A stretch of 64,000 nt of DNA, from positions 62,001-126,000 of the forward strand of contig CALQCM020000001.1 of assembly GCA_943329075.2 (NCBI GenBank), written 5' to 3'. How positions within the stretch are numbered: position 1 is the stretch's first letter; every line of letters begins with the position of its first letter. This document shows positions 1-9,032 of the stretch, piece by piece. The stretch is from Chitinophaga pinensis (lineage in GTDB: Bacteria > Pseudomonadota > Gammaproteobacteria > Burkholderiales > SG8-41). The translations under genes and the position numbers were made by a program. The notes beneath the pieces were generated by a model. That model ran no database searches. It was not told the DNA's origin and saw nothing but the letters and a program-made list of their open reading frames with translations.

Positions 1-2
1 GC

Positions 3-476
3 GTCGTCGTGCGCATGTCGAACGGCTTCGGCGCGCCGGTGCGCGCCGGGGTCAACCGCTGGACGCTGATCGTCAACGATCTGTGCAGACAGGCGGTATC
101 AACACGCAAACTCGTTTTGCGTTCGAGCGGCATCCAGTTGCGTGATTTCGTGACGCTGGGAGATGCCGCGCGCGCCGTCGACCATCTGCTGCGTCTGCCC
201 GTGACTGCAACGTCAGACGGATTGTTCAATCTGGGCGGTGAATGCGTGATGTCGGTGTCCGACCTGACGGCGCGAATCGCCGGCCGCTGCGCGGCGGTGC
301 TCGGCTTCCGGCCCGTCGTTGAAAAACCCGCACCGGCAGCCGGTGAAAAAGCCGATGCGCTCGACTTCCGCATCGACAAACTTAAAAAAACCGGCTTTGC
401 ATTGCAGGGCTGCATGGATGCGGAAATCGATGCCACGCTCTGGCTCTGCCACGAAGCGTTCGGAACGGCGCCCTAG
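3..476 (+). CDS. NAD-dependent epimerase/dehydratase, C-terminal part (partial)
   Basis: The reading frame is already open at the left edge, so only about 157 C-terminal residues are visible. They look like the substrate-binding part of an extended SDR sugar-nucleotide epimerase/dehydratase. A conserved stretch RMSNGFGAPV follows the (unseen) catalytic region, QLRDFVTLGDAARAV is the usual segment after the substrate pocket, and FNLGGE is a typical late strand. The Rossmann GxxGxxG and YxxxK motifs lie upstream of the window, so the exact reaction cannot be assigned. Its stop overlaps the start of the next glycosyltransferase by one base, which suggests one polysaccharide operon. Confidence 0.75.
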   Translation, partial: VVVRMSNGFGAPVRAGVNRWTLIVNDLCRQAVSTRKLVLRSSGIQLRDFVTLGDAARAVDHLLRLPVTATSDGLFNLGGECVMSVSDLTARIAGRCAAVLGFRPVVEKPAPAAGEKADALDFRIDKLKKTGFALQGCMDAEIDATLWLCHEAFGTAP

Positions 477-1381
477 TGCCGGCACCCGCGGTTTCCGTAG
501 TCGTCCCGACCTACAACCACGCGCAGTTTCTCGGCCCGGCCCTGCAATCAATACGCGCGCAGACGCTGGTCGACTGGGAAGTCATCGTTGTCAACAATTT
601 CTCCGACGACCATACCGTCGAAGTGGTCGCAGCGCTTGGCGACCCGCGCATCCGGCTTGTCAATTTCCGCAATCACGGCGTGATCGCCGCTTCGCGCAAT
701 GAAGGCATCCGGCTCGCCGGCGGCGAATTGATCGCGTTTCTCGATTCCGACGATCTGTGGCACCCGCAGAAGCTGGCGCGTTGCGTTGAGGCCATCGGCG
801 GCGGGCTGGATCTCGTCTGCCACGGCGAAAACTGGACGCGCGAAGGCGCGCCGCCGCGCAAAATGCTCTACGGCCCGGCGGCCCGCGCCAGCTATACGCG
901 GTTGTTGTTCAACGGCAACTGCATTTCGACCTCGGCGGTGGTTGTACGCAAACAATCGTTGATGCGGGTCACCGGCTTTCGCGAGGCGCCGCAATTCATC
1001 ACCGCCGAGGATTACGATTTGTGGCTGCGCCTCGCCCGCGACGCTGCGCGGATCGGTTTTGTTGACGAGATTCTGGGCGAATACCGCATGCATGCCGGCA
1101 ATGCGACAAAAGCACTGCGGCGGCACTTCGAGGCGGAACTGGCCGTGATCAACGATCATTTTGCAACACTTTCTCCGGCGGGCCCTGTCGCCGGACTGCG
1201 CGTGCGACGGCGCCGCGCACTGGCCTGTTATGGCGCCGGCCGCGGTTTTCAGGCGGCGGGCAACCACAGCGAGGCGTGGCGCTGGTTCGCGCGCGCGCTG
1301 CACGAATCGCCGTTCATTCTGCGCCTCTACGCGGCCGCCGTACTCAATGGGGCGGCAGCGCTGCGGCGGCGGTTTGCATGA
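476..1381 (+). CDS. glycosyltransferase family 2
   Basis: A 301-residue GT-A fold enzyme. It opens with VSVVVPTYNHAQFL and has the DxD-type metal/nucleotide-sugar motif FLDSDDLW around residues 89-95. TAEDYDLWLRLA near residue 183 is the usual acceptor-side ED motif. The predicted role is sugar transfer from a nucleotide sugar to a growing cytoplasmic glycan; donor and acceptor are unknown. The start is a GTG that overlaps the previous TAG stop, so translation is probably coupled. There are no transmembrane segments. Confidence 0.85.
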   Translation: MPAPAVSVVVPTYNHAQFLGPALQSIRAQTLVDWEVIVVNNFSDDHTVEVVAALGDPRIRLVNFRNHGVIAASRNEGIRLAGGELIAFLDSDDLWHPQKLARCVEAIGGGLDLVCHGENWTREGAPPRKMLYGPAARASYTRLLFNGNCISTSAVVVRKQSLMRVTGFREAPQFITAEDYDLWLRLARDAARIGFVDEILGEYRMHAGNATKALRRHFEAELAVINDHFATLSPAGPVAGLRVRRRRALACYGAGRGFQAAGNHSEAWRWFARALHESPFILRLYAAAVLNGAAALRRRFA

Positions 1382-1475
1382 CGGCGGTGCGACAGGTGCA
1401 GCACCCGATGACGCGTTGCGGGAGCTGCGCCATCGACCGCCGCAGCATCAACCCGTTGCGTTTCGAAAAAGCAGT

Positions 1476-2546
1476 ATGAGCCGGCTCACTGCGCGTGACC
1501 GCGCCGGGCTGCGCAGCATCTTTACGCCGCCGGTCGCTGCGACGAAGTGGCGCCTTGAGCAACTGGCGTGTCACGACCACCTGCGCTATTTCGCCTTCGG
1601 GCGCCACGCTCTGGTCGCCGCCTTGCGCGTTGCCGGTGTCAGTCGCCGCGACGTCGTGCTGCTGCCGGGATTCATCTGCCGCGAAGTGCTCAGCGTCGTC
1701 CATGCCCTGGCGGCGCGCGTTGAATATTATCCAGTAAATGAGAAACTCGAACTCGCCTGCGATCAGTCGTCGCTGCCTGTGGCGAAAGCCATCGTCGCCG
1801 TCGATTATTTCGGCTTCGCGCAGAACCTCGCACCCTTCACGCAATACTGCGCGCGCAGTGGCGCCGTGCTGATCGAAGACAATGCACACGGCCTGTTCAG
1901 TCGCGACGGCGATGGACGCGTGCTTGGTACGCGCGGCGACCTCGGCATCTTCAGTCTGCGGAAAACGCTGGCGGCGCCGAACGGTGCCGCCGTTGTCGTT
2001 AACAACACGGCTTATGCGGCGGTGCTCGCGCCGCAACTTCCTTTCAGCGAGGTCACGCCGGACGCTACATTTCGTGGCAAACAGCGCCTGCGCAAACTGG
2101 TGCGCCGGTTCGGCGTGTGGCCGGCGCGGACTGCAACTTCTCTGGCACGATTGATACGACGGCTCAGGACCGGCCATGCCATCCCGCCGTCAGCGCCGCA
2201 ATCGGAAACACAGTTGCCCGCCGGCGAAGCACCGCACGCAATTCTGCTGGAAGTCATGCGCAACACCGATGTCGAGGCCGAAGCGACGCGGCGATGCGAG
2301 CTTTATCGCCTGTTGCCGGCGCTGCTCGACCCGCTGCGTTATCCGCCGGTGTTTCCGTCCTTGCCCGAAGGCACGGTGCCCTACGGCTATCCGTTCCTCG
2401 CGGATGACGCAAACGCCAAGTCGGCTCGCACGGTGCTGGCACGACATGGACTTGAATGCCTGCAGTGGCCGGCGCTGCCGGACGCGATCGCGGCAACCGC
2501 ACCAGCGCATTACCGCACGGTCTGGATGGTGAGCTTTCTGTGGTGA
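1476..2546 (+). CDS. DegT/DnrJ/EryC1/StrS-type aminotransferase-like protein
   Basis: This 356-residue protein is read from ATG 1476; the frame is open further upstream but overlaps the preceding gene. It has fold-type I PLP features: VVLLPGFICREVL (small domain approach), VAVDYFGF and VLIEDNAHG (PLP-phosphate strand with Asp), then GDLGIFSLRKTLAAPNG, where the Lys near residue 162 is the likely Schiff-base lysine. The motif is shifted compared with classical FSFxxTKN, so it belongs to a divergent branch seen in exopolysaccharide loci. The substrate is unknown. It is followed by a coupled FemAB-like gene. Confidence 0.65.
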   Translation: MSRLTARDRAGLRSIFTPPVAATKWRLEQLACHDHLRYFAFGRHALVAALRVAGVSRRDVVLLPGFICREVLSVVHALAARVEYYPVNEKLELACDQSSLPVAKAIVAVDYFGFAQNLAPFTQYCARSGAVLIEDNAHGLFSRDGDGRVLGTRGDLGIFSLRKTLAAPNGAAVVVNNTAYAAVLAPQLPFSEVTPDATFRGKQRLRKLVRRFGVWPARTATSLARLIRRLRTGHAIPPSAPQSETQLPAGEAPHAILLEVMRNTDVEAEATRRCELYRLLPALLDPLRYPPVFPSLPEGTVPYGYPFLADDANAKSARTVLARHGLECLQWPALPDAIAATAPAHYRTVWMVSFLW

Positions 2547-3538
2547 CGTGGCGGCTACTCAACGACGCAACCGAACTGGCGGACTGGGACGAGCGGCTGC
2601 GCGGCTTTGCCGATCATTCGATTTACCAGACGCTCGCCTGGGGTGAGCATCGCCGTGCGCTCGGCTGGACACCGTACCGCTGGGCCGCGTTTGACGGCGC
2701 CACGGTAACGGCCATGGCGCAGGGTTTGCTGCGCCGCTATCCCGGCGGCGCCGGTGTGATCTGGTTGCCCGGCGGGCCGGTCGGCGATGTGAACGCGTGG
2801 AACAACGGGCTGCAACAGATCATCCGTCGCAGTAGCGGGCTGCATTTTCTGTACTGCCGCTTCAATTCGTTCCGCGCGCGCAGCGATGCTGAACAAACAC
2901 TGCTGCGGCAAAACAACTGGCGACAACCACGCGTGCCCCTGACTTCCGGCGCCAGCCTGCTCTACGATGTGGCACGCCCCGAGGCCGAACGCATCGCCAC
3001 GTGCAGCAAGAACTGGCGCCACAACCTGAAACGCTCGCACAAAGGCAGCTTTACCGTTGCGCCGTGGGAGAAACCCGATGCCACGGAGATGCGCGCAGTC
3101 TATGCGGAGATGGAGGGCTTGAAACGACTGCCGCCGCAGCATTCGGAAACCAATCTGCGTGCGCTCTACGCGCATGCCGGCGACCGCCTGATCACCTACG
3201 CCTGCCGCGACGCCGCAGGCACGCTGCTGGGATTCCGCGCCTGCGCGACTGCCGGCGACAAGGCCTGGGACCTGCTCGCCGCCACCGCCACCGCGGGGCG
3301 GAAATCGTATGCCTCATATGCGACGTTCTGGGCGCTGACGCAGGAATGCCATCGCCGCGGCATCCGGCAATATGATTTGTCGGGCGTCGATGCGGACGGC
3401 AACCGCGGCGTTTACGATTTCAAACAAGGCACGGGTGCCGCGCCGGTCGAATATCTCGGCGAATGGCAATGGGCATCGCCGCGTTTGTTTGCACTGCCGG
3501 CGAACTGGTTGATTGGCAGGCGGCGCAATGGGATTTAA
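2543..3538 (+). CDS. FemAB/GNAT-like acyltransferase
   Basis: About 331 residues from GTG 2543, which overlaps the upstream TGA as GTGA (an adjacent GTG at 2540 is also possible). The C-terminal half has the FemAB/BioF2-like signature: SKNWRHNLKRSHKG, then an acetyltransferase-like core, then QYDLSGVDADGN and YDFKQGTG. FemAB proteins use aminoacyl-tRNA, but the proteobacterial relatives in polysaccharide loci probably acylate or aminoacylate a sugar. The pairing with the DegT-like aminotransferase suggests an amino sugar acceptor, which is inference. No signal peptide was seen. Confidence 0.6.
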   Translation: MTWRLLNDATELADWDERLRGFADHSIYQTLAWGEHRRALGWTPYRWAAFDGATVTAMAQGLLRRYPGGAGVIWLPGGPVGDVNAWNNGLQQIIRRSSGLHFLYCRFNSFRARSDAEQTLLRQNNWRQPRVPLTSGASLLYDVARPEAERIATCSKNWRHNLKRSHKGSFTVAPWEKPDATEMRAVYAEMEGLKRLPPQHSETNLRALYAHAGDRLITYACRDAAGTLLGFRACATAGDKAWDLLAATATAGRKSYASYATFWALTQECHRRGIRQYDLSGVDADGNRGVYDFKQGTGAAPVEYLGEWQWASPRLFALPANWLIGRRRNGI

Positions 3539-3608
3539 TCCGAAAATGCGCACGGGCCGCCACCTTAAATGATGACGTAATCTTATGACGATGATACGAA
3601 CAATAGCC

Positions 3609-3694
3609 CCCTCACCCCAACCCTCTCCCCCGGAACCGGGGGAGAGGGAGAAAACCCCCTCTCCCGTCCGGGCGGGAGAGGGTTGGGGTGAGGG
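3609..3694. repeat. 21-bp perfect inverted repeat with nested hairpins
   Basis: Bases 3609-3629 are the exact reverse complement of 3674-3694. Inside lie two smaller GC-rich hairpins, at 3623-3646 and around 3656-3682. It fills most of the gap between the FemAB-like gene and the deacetylase. It resembles the CCCTCACCCCAACCCTCTCC palindromes scattered in many proteobacterial genomes. It could slow or attenuate transcription, but it has no T-run that would make it a simple terminator. Confidence 0.85.
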
Positions 3695-3727
3695 TGGGGC
3701 TGCATCACATCTGTGTAATTTTCAATA

Positions 3728-4507
3728 ATGCCGCGCTTACGCCGCATTGTTACGCGCAGCATCGCGGAGCTGACCGCGCTGGCGCGATTCGGCCGTGCAC
3801 CGCGCGCGGGCTTGCGTGTTCTTATGTACCACTCGGTGGGTTCGGTTGCGACCGGGGATGCGCTCGGCATCTACGGTATCGCGCCCGACCTTTTCGTACA
3901 GCACATGACCGCGCTCGCCGCGCATGCCGATGTCGCGCCGGTCGCACTCGTAGCCGACGCAGCGTCACCGCAACGCACGCGGGTTGCTGTCACCTTCGAC
4001 GACGGCTATCGCGACAATCTCTATCGGGCAGCGCCAGTACTGCAGCGGCTTCGGATCCCGTTCACGGTGTTCGTCTGCGCCGGCTTCATGCGCGATCCGG
4101 CGGGAAACTTTCTGACGCCGGCCGAGGTGCGCGAACTGGCGGCGCTGCCCGGCGTGACCATCGGTTCGCACGGCGCGACCCACGCGCCGCTGACCGGTCT
4201 TGACGACAACGCCCTGCGCAACGAACTCGAGTCTAGCAAGGCGGAACTTGAAGATGCGGCCGGCTGCGCGGTCAATGCCATTTCATATCCGCACGGCGCG
4301 GTCGACCGCCGCGTGCGCGATGCCGCCGCCGCCGCCGGTTACACCATCGGCACATGCAGCCGCTTCGACATCAACGATCCGACGCGCGATCCTCTGCTGC
4401 TTTGCCGCACCGACATTCATGCCGGTGATACGGTCCGCGTATTCAAGCAAAAGTTGTGCGGCGACTGGGACTGGTACCAATGGCGCAACCGCGATCCGGC
4501 GCAATAA
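3728..4507 (+). CDS. polysaccharide deacetylase (NodB homology domain)
   Basis: A 259-residue carbohydrate esterase family 4 protein. Motif 1 is VTFDDGYRDN (Asp91 and Asp92, catalytic base and metal ligand), and motif 2 is GSHGATHAPL (the H-x3-H zinc ligands near residue 148). YPHGAVDRRVRDAAAAAGY matches the later Arg-containing motif. RVLMYHSVG at the N-terminus is typical of deacetylases in exopolysaccharide and lipopolysaccharide loci. It has no clear signal peptide. It probably removes an acetyl group from an N-acetyl sugar of the glycan made here. Confidence 0.85.
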   Translation: MPRLRRIVTRSIAELTALARFGRAPRAGLRVLMYHSVGSVATGDALGIYGIAPDLFVQHMTALAAHADVAPVALVADAASPQRTRVAVTFDDGYRDNLYRAAPVLQRLRIPFTVFVCAGFMRDPAGNFLTPAEVRELAALPGVTIGSHGATHAPLTGLDDNALRNELESSKAELEDAAGCAVNAISYPHGAVDRRVRDAAAAAGYTIGTCSRFDINDPTRDPLLLCRTDIHAGDTVRVFKQKLCGDWDWYQWRNRDPAQ

Positions 4508-4624
4508 AACCATGCACACACCAGCAACCGGCACCGCAAGCGGGTCTTCATTGACATCAAATGCGCGCGCTGCATCACGCACCACTGCAGCAGCTGAATC
4601 AAAATGCCACCCGGAAAATTCTCG

Positions 4625-5332
4625 ATGAAAAAAAGCATCACTGCATTAATCCTGTGCGGCGGCAAGGGTGAACGCCTGCGGCCGCTCACTGAGTCGATTC
4701 CGAAACCGCTGGTGCATGTCAAAGGGCGCCCGATCCTGAGCTATCTGCTCGACCACATCCAGAAATTCGGCATTACCAACATCGTGATTGCGGCCGGATT
4801 CAAGGCCGGGAAGATACGGGAATTCTTTCGCGACCATCACCGTGGCCTGACGGTCACGATCGTCGATTCCGGTGATGTCGATATCATCGAGCGCGTCAAG
4901 GCCTGTGCGCCGCATCTCAATGGCGATTTCATCCTCTTCTACGGCGACACGCTGGCGGACGTCGACCTCGCCAAACTGCAGGCATTTCACTATGAACGCA
5001 GCGCCCAGGCGACGATCACGCTCTATCCGCTGAAAAGCCAGTTCGGCCTCGCCACGCTGGATGACGATGCCAACGTCACGCGCTTCGAAGAAAAACCCAC
5101 GCTCGACCGCTGGATCAATATCGGCAATTTCTATTACCCGAAGGAAGCGCTATCGTGGATGCAGGATTTTTCGAGTTACGCGGTGTTCCTTGAATTTCTC
5201 GGCAATGAAAAGAGACTGAAGGGTTACAAACATGACGGCGTACACATCACGGTCAATACCTTCCGCGAACTCGAAGACGCCGAGCAGAACATCCATGAAT
5301 TTGTGGTCAACGACACGGCAGGCAGACAATGA
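4625..5332 (+). CDS. sugar-1-phosphate nucleotidyltransferase (RfbF-like)
   Basis: About 235 residues from ATG 4625 (another in-frame ATG lies at 4604). The N-terminal ALILCGGKGERLRPLT is the nucleotide-binding G-loop, and IPKPLVHVKGRPIL follows with the conserved Lys. The middle YGDTLADVDLAKLQAFH and the later FEEKP and WINIGNFYY resemble glucose-1-phosphate cytidylyltransferase (RfbF). The next gene resembles RfbG, which supports a CDP-sugar pathway. The G-loop also resembles mannose-1-phosphate guanylyltransferase, so the nucleotide used is not certain. Confidence 0.75.
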   Translation: MKKSITALILCGGKGERLRPLTESIPKPLVHVKGRPILSYLLDHIQKFGITNIVIAAGFKAGKIREFFRDHHRGLTVTIVDSGDVDIIERVKACAPHLNGDFILFYGDTLADVDLAKLQAFHYERSAQATITLYPLKSQFGLATLDDDANVTRFEEKPTLDRWINIGNFYYPKEALSWMQDFSSYAVFLEFLGNEKRLKGYKHDGVHITVNTFRELEDAEQNIHEFVVNDTAGRQ

Positions 5333-6360
5333 AAACGAATAAAGCTAGCTTCTGGTTTGGCAAGAACGTCTTTATCACCGGCATCAACGGCTTCATCGGC
5401 GGCAATCTGGCGAAAGCGCTGCTGGAGAACGGCGCCAATGTCTTTGGTCTGGTGCGCAATGCCGCGCGCGACACGCTGCTCTACTACGAAAAGCTCGACG
5501 ACAAGATCACGCTGATCGCGGGCGACCTTGGCGACAAGGGCCTGCTGACACGCATCATCTCCGAAGAACAGATCAACGCGGTGTTTCATCTGGCCGCGCA
5601 GGTCGAGGTCGGCGTTGGTCTTGCTAACCCCTATCTTACTTTCGAAACCAATACGCGCGGCACCTGGTGCCTGATGGAGGCGATCCGCGCCTGCCCGCAG
5701 ACCATCGAAGCGGTGGTGGTCGCCTCGACCGACAAGGCCTACGGCGCCTATCCGGCCGAGCGCATGCCGTACAAGGAAGACTATCCGCTGCTGCCGCAAT
5801 ATCCGTACGATGTCTCGAAGGCCTGCGCCGACATGATCGCGCGAACCTATGCGAGCGAGATCTACAAGCTGCCGGTGGTAGTGACGCGGTTCTGCAATAT
5901 CTTCGGCCCGGGACAGCTCAATTTTTCGGCGCTGATCCCCGACTCCGCACGGGCCTGCCTCGGTTACGGCAAATTCGTGCCGCGCGGCTCGGGCCAGCAA
6001 ATCCGCGATTTCATTTTCGTCGGCGACGTCGTCGATCTCTATCTGCGCATCGGCGAACGCCTCGCGCGCGATGCCACCGCCTTGCGCGGCCGCGTTTACA
6101 ACGCCGGCACCAATCAGCCGCGTTCGGTGCGCGACATCCTCGAGGTAATCTATCGACTGACCAATCGTGAACGCGAATTCAAGGGCGTCCTTAAAATGAT
6201 GAAGGGACGCGAAACGGTGGGCGAAATCGAATGCCAGTACATGGATTTCGAATTGGTCAACCGCGATTTCGGCTGGTCACCGCAGCATTCGTTCGACCGC
6301 GGCGTGAGTCTCACGATCGATTGGTTCAAGGGTTATCTCGCGCACAAATATGACGCCTGA
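5329..6360 (+). CDS. sugar-nucleotide 4,6-dehydratase (CDP-glucose 4,6-dehydratase-like)
   Basis: A 343-residue extended SDR. FWFGKNVFITGINGFIGG carries the GxxGxxG NAD motif and closely resembles the N-terminus of RfbG. VFHLAAQVEV and VVASTDKAYG (catalytic Thr/Asp/Lys-type segment) come before YPYDVSKA (YxxxK at about residues 160-164). It probably makes an NDP-4-keto-6-deoxyhexose, the branch point for the C-methyltransferase, epimerase and reductase encoded at 9.8-12.5 kb. The ATG overlaps the upstream stop by 4 bases (ATGA). Confidence 0.8.
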   Translation: MKTNKASFWFGKNVFITGINGFIGGNLAKALLENGANVFGLVRNAARDTLLYYEKLDDKITLIAGDLGDKGLLTRIISEEQINAVFHLAAQVEVGVGLANPYLTFETNTRGTWCLMEAIRACPQTIEAVVVASTDKAYGAYPAERMPYKEDYPLLPQYPYDVSKACADMIARTYASEIYKLPVVVTRFCNIFGPGQLNFSALIPDSARACLGYGKFVPRGSGQQIRDFIFVGDVVDLYLRIGERLARDATALRGRVYNAGTNQPRSVRDILEVIYRLTNREREFKGVLKMMKGRETVGEIECQYMDFELVNRDFGWSPQHSFDRGVSLTIDWFKGYLAHKYDA

Positions 6361-7300
6361 GATCACCGTCATCGTGCCGTATTACAACGAGCGCGAAACC
6401 ATCCGTTACACGCTCGAACGCGTCGCTGGACAAACGCTGCCGTCGACACGCGCCCTCTTCGTCAATTCGTCATCGACCGACGACACCTCCGCGATCATCG
6501 ATGCGTGGATCGCTGAAAACCAGCCGCGGCTCACTACCCGCTGCGAAAACGTGTTCGCCGGCACCGACACGCCGGCCTCGTCAAAAAACGCCGGCGTGCG
6601 CCGTGCCGCCACGGAGTGGGTGGCCTTCATGGACTGCGGCCAGAATTTTCAGCACGACTGGCTGGAGAAACAATTTGCCTACGCGCAAACACACAACCTC
6701 GACATTGTTTCCGGCGTCGTCTACCCGAGCGGCCGCAACTGGGTCGACCGCTGCGCAGTCGCGCAGACCTACGGCTACCGCCGAAACCGGCCGTGCCTGC
6801 CGACAACGTTGATCCGGAGATCAATCTTCGAGCGTAGCGGACTGCTCGCCGAAGGACGGCGCGCCGGCTACGACGCCGCCTGGCTGCTGCAACTGAAGAA
6901 ACTGGGAATACCGCGCGGCATCAACGGGGACGTGGTCATCGAATACATCGGCACCAATTTCTCGTCGAATCTGCCGCAGCTGTTTCGCAAATCCATTTTG
7001 TATGCAAAACCGTCGGTGGCCCTCCCCGGCTACAACGTTCCTTATGTCTATGCGGCGGCGTCGCTGGTCTTTCTCGCCCTGCTGGCGACCGCGCCAAGCT
7101 TGGCAGCCGCGCTGTTTGCCGCTTATTTTCTGGCGCGGACCTTTGCCATTCCGCTGCTGAAGGCGCGCAGCGCGGCCTTCTTTCGTGAAAATCCCGTCGC
7201 CGCACTCTTTGGTGGCGGCATCGTTGGTCTGGTCATGGATTGCGGGCGCCTGATCGGCACCTGGCATGGAATTTATTGTTATCACTTGCGGCGGCACTAA
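6350..7300 (+). CDS. glycosyltransferase family 2 with C-terminal membrane segments
   Basis: A 316-residue protein. The GT-A domain starts ITVIVPYYNERETI, with NSSSTDDTS and an acceptor-side FMDCGQNF in place of the usual DxD, an unusual substitution at the metal-binding position. After residue about 225 there are hydrophobic helices (VYAAASLVFLALLATA and AALFAAYFLARTFAIPLL), suggesting membrane anchoring near the lipid-linked acceptor. It overlaps the dehydratase gene by 11 bases. Donor and acceptor are unknown. Confidence 0.8.
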   Translation: MTPEITVIVPYYNERETIRYTLERVAGQTLPSTRALFVNSSSTDDTSAIIDAWIAENQPRLTTRCENVFAGTDTPASSKNAGVRRAATEWVAFMDCGQNFQHDWLEKQFAYAQTHNLDIVSGVVYPSGRNWVDRCAVAQTYGYRRNRPCLPTTLIRRSIFERSGLLAEGRRAGYDAAWLLQLKKLGIPRGINGDVVIEYIGTNFSSNLPQLFRKSILYAKPSVALPGYNVPYVYAAASLVFLALLATAPSLAAALFAAYFLARTFAIPLLKARSAAFFRENPVAALFGGGIVGLVMDCGRLIGTWHGIYCYHLRRH

Positions 7301-7345
7301 GGTCGACGTAAACAGTCTCGTAGTTAGGTGTCCGAACCGCAGACA

Positions 7346-8899
7346 TCAAAACGCGTATTCGAGCCGCGGCATCAGAAACAAAATCGACCGTCTGAGGATG
7401 CCGTCACCGAGAAACTGGGCCCATGTTCTTCTTTCGGCAGGCAGTTGTTCCAGGTAGACATTGATATCGGCCACAGGCAGATCGAACACGCGGTCTCCGA
7501 CCGAGTCATAAACCCGTATCGATTGACCGATGCGCCGCTTGTCGCCGTATTTGCGGTCGGTCAGAATTTCGCCCTCAACGCGGTAACGTTGATTCAGCGC
7601 AATGACCTCGCCCCCGAACGGACGGCGCAGCGAAGATGCTACCACCGACTGCGCGAGGAAATTCTCGGACAGAAATTCGATGTGGCTGATACCGCCGAAC
7701 AAACTGTACTGGTTGCCGCTGACATAGAGAGCGGCGGTACTGTCATTTTGCAGCAGCTGCGGATTGTGCGAAATATTCCGCATCACCGTCTGCTGCTGCC
7801 GCTGCCACGACTTCCAGTGGTCCGAAACGCCACCGATCGCAAACAGATAGACCGCGATCACGGCAAACCCGCCGGCGCGTTTCAGCGGCAACGAGGCGAT
7901 CAGCGCTACTACCAGGAAATTGCCGAAGATCGTTACGCGGTCACCCAGATTAAACGCAAGCTGCGGATAACGTCCGGTGAGCGCAAACATGGCAAAGGCG
8001 GCGACGGTCACGCCCAGCGCCCCCAGCAGAAGCTCCTTCGGCGGTCTGGTCGCTTCGGGCTCTGCCGGCAAGCGCGCGATGGCGAACAGGACGAGTCCGG
8101 CGACCAGGGCGGTTACGAGCGAGATCTGGCCGAATGCCAGGCCCATCTTCAGCCAGAACGAAGGCCCGACTGCGGCATCAATGAAGGTGGCCATCTGCAG
8201 CAGGAATTGTTTGCACAGGATGAGCGGATCAAGCGCATCCGGAACCCGCGCCACGCCCTTGCCCATGTAGACAGTCAGGGTCAAGTAGTAAACGACATAA
8301 ATAATGTTCGGCAGCATGAACAGAAACGCGCGGCGGAAATCCCGGCGCACAATGAAAATGAGCGCCAGCCCGGCGGCCAGTGCCGGCGAACCGTAGCTCT
8401 CGAACGAACCCAGAATTCCCGCCAGCATGGCGGCCCGCGGCCGGCCCTTTTCCATGAGATAAAACGAATAAGCAAAAAAGGCAAACGACAACAACAGATA
8501 CTGGCCGATGAACCAGTAGGTGACCGCATCGTGTACCGGGTAAAACGCGAACAGCGCGGCGCTCACCAGCGATTTTCCGGTGCCGAACCAGAGGCTGAAG
8601 AACCTGCTCAGCAGCGTGATCGACAAAAACAGATAGGCCGCCTTGACGCAGTCGTAAAGATAAGCCGGCCCGTCCTGTATGAGGTAGTAGAACCACGCGT
8701 GCGTCAGATGGGTAAGCGGGGTCGCCGCGCTGCTGGTGCCGGGGAAAAGCATCTGCGACGGCGTCAACGCCCGCAACATCAGCACGAGAGGGAAATCGTC
8801 GGAAAACATGCCGGTGCCGCCGACCAGATAACAAATCACGGCCAGCACGAAGGCGTTACGCCCGATGCCCGACATTGGTTTGCCGCTCGCCGTGTTCAT
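7346..8899 (-). CDS. multi-pass membrane protein of unknown function (GT-C-like or polymerase-like)
   Basis: 517 residues with about ten or more hydrophobic segments and a soluble C-terminal portion of roughly 130 residues. It lies on the opposite strand to the surrounding glycan genes. An early GMFSDDFPLVLM loop puts acidic residues after the first helix, as in GT-C glycosyltransferases. FYPVHDAVTYWFIGQYLL in the middle is also reminiscent of that class. No family could be assigned with confidence. It is a candidate for a sugar transferase or a Wzy-type polymerase, because no other obvious Wzy is present. Confidence 0.55.
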   Translation of the reverse strand: MNTASGKPMSGIGRNAFVLAVICYLVGGTGMFSDDFPLVLMLRALTPSQMLFPGTSSAATPLTHLTHAWFYYLIQDGPAYLYDCVKAAYLFLSITLLSRFFSLWFGTGKSLVSAALFAFYPVHDAVTYWFIGQYLLLSFAFFAYSFYLMEKGRPRAAMLAGILGSFESYGSPALAAGLALIFIVRRDFRRAFLFMLPNIIYVVYYLTLTVYMGKGVARVPDALDPLILCKQFLLQMATFIDAAVGPSFWLKMGLAFGQISLVTALVAGLVLFAIARLPAEPEATRPPKELLLGALGVTVAAFAMFALTGRYPQLAFNLGDRVTIFGNFLVVALIASLPLKRAGGFAVIAVYLFAIGGVSDHWKSWQRQQQTVMRNISHNPQLLQNDSTAALYVSGNQYSLFGGISHIEFLSENFLAQSVVASSLRRPFGGEVIALNQRYRVEGEILTDRKYGDKRRIGQSIRVYDSVGDRVFDLPVADINVYLEQLPAERRTWAQFLGDGILRRSILFLMPRLEYAF

Positions 8900-9032
8900 A
8901 TTGAAAAATGCGGACCATCCATTGACATCAACCGATTATGCCCGATTTGAAGTCGCCCCCCCCGGCACCCGCGCCCGCAAAAGCACGGCTGCGCATGCAC
9001 CTTCTGATAGACGCCGTCCACCGGAACACCGT

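Noticed and set aside
3605..3700. CRISPR-like repeats in the gaps between genes
   Set aside because: The palindromes are not arranged as regular direct repeats with unique spacers, and no cas gene is present.
7328..8950. A 540-codon open frame on the + strand opposite the membrane protein gene
   Set aside because: It is antisense to a 517-residue membrane protein with a normal hydrophobic pattern. Its translation is rich in Arg, Gln and His without any domain, as expected for the complement of a GC-rich gene.
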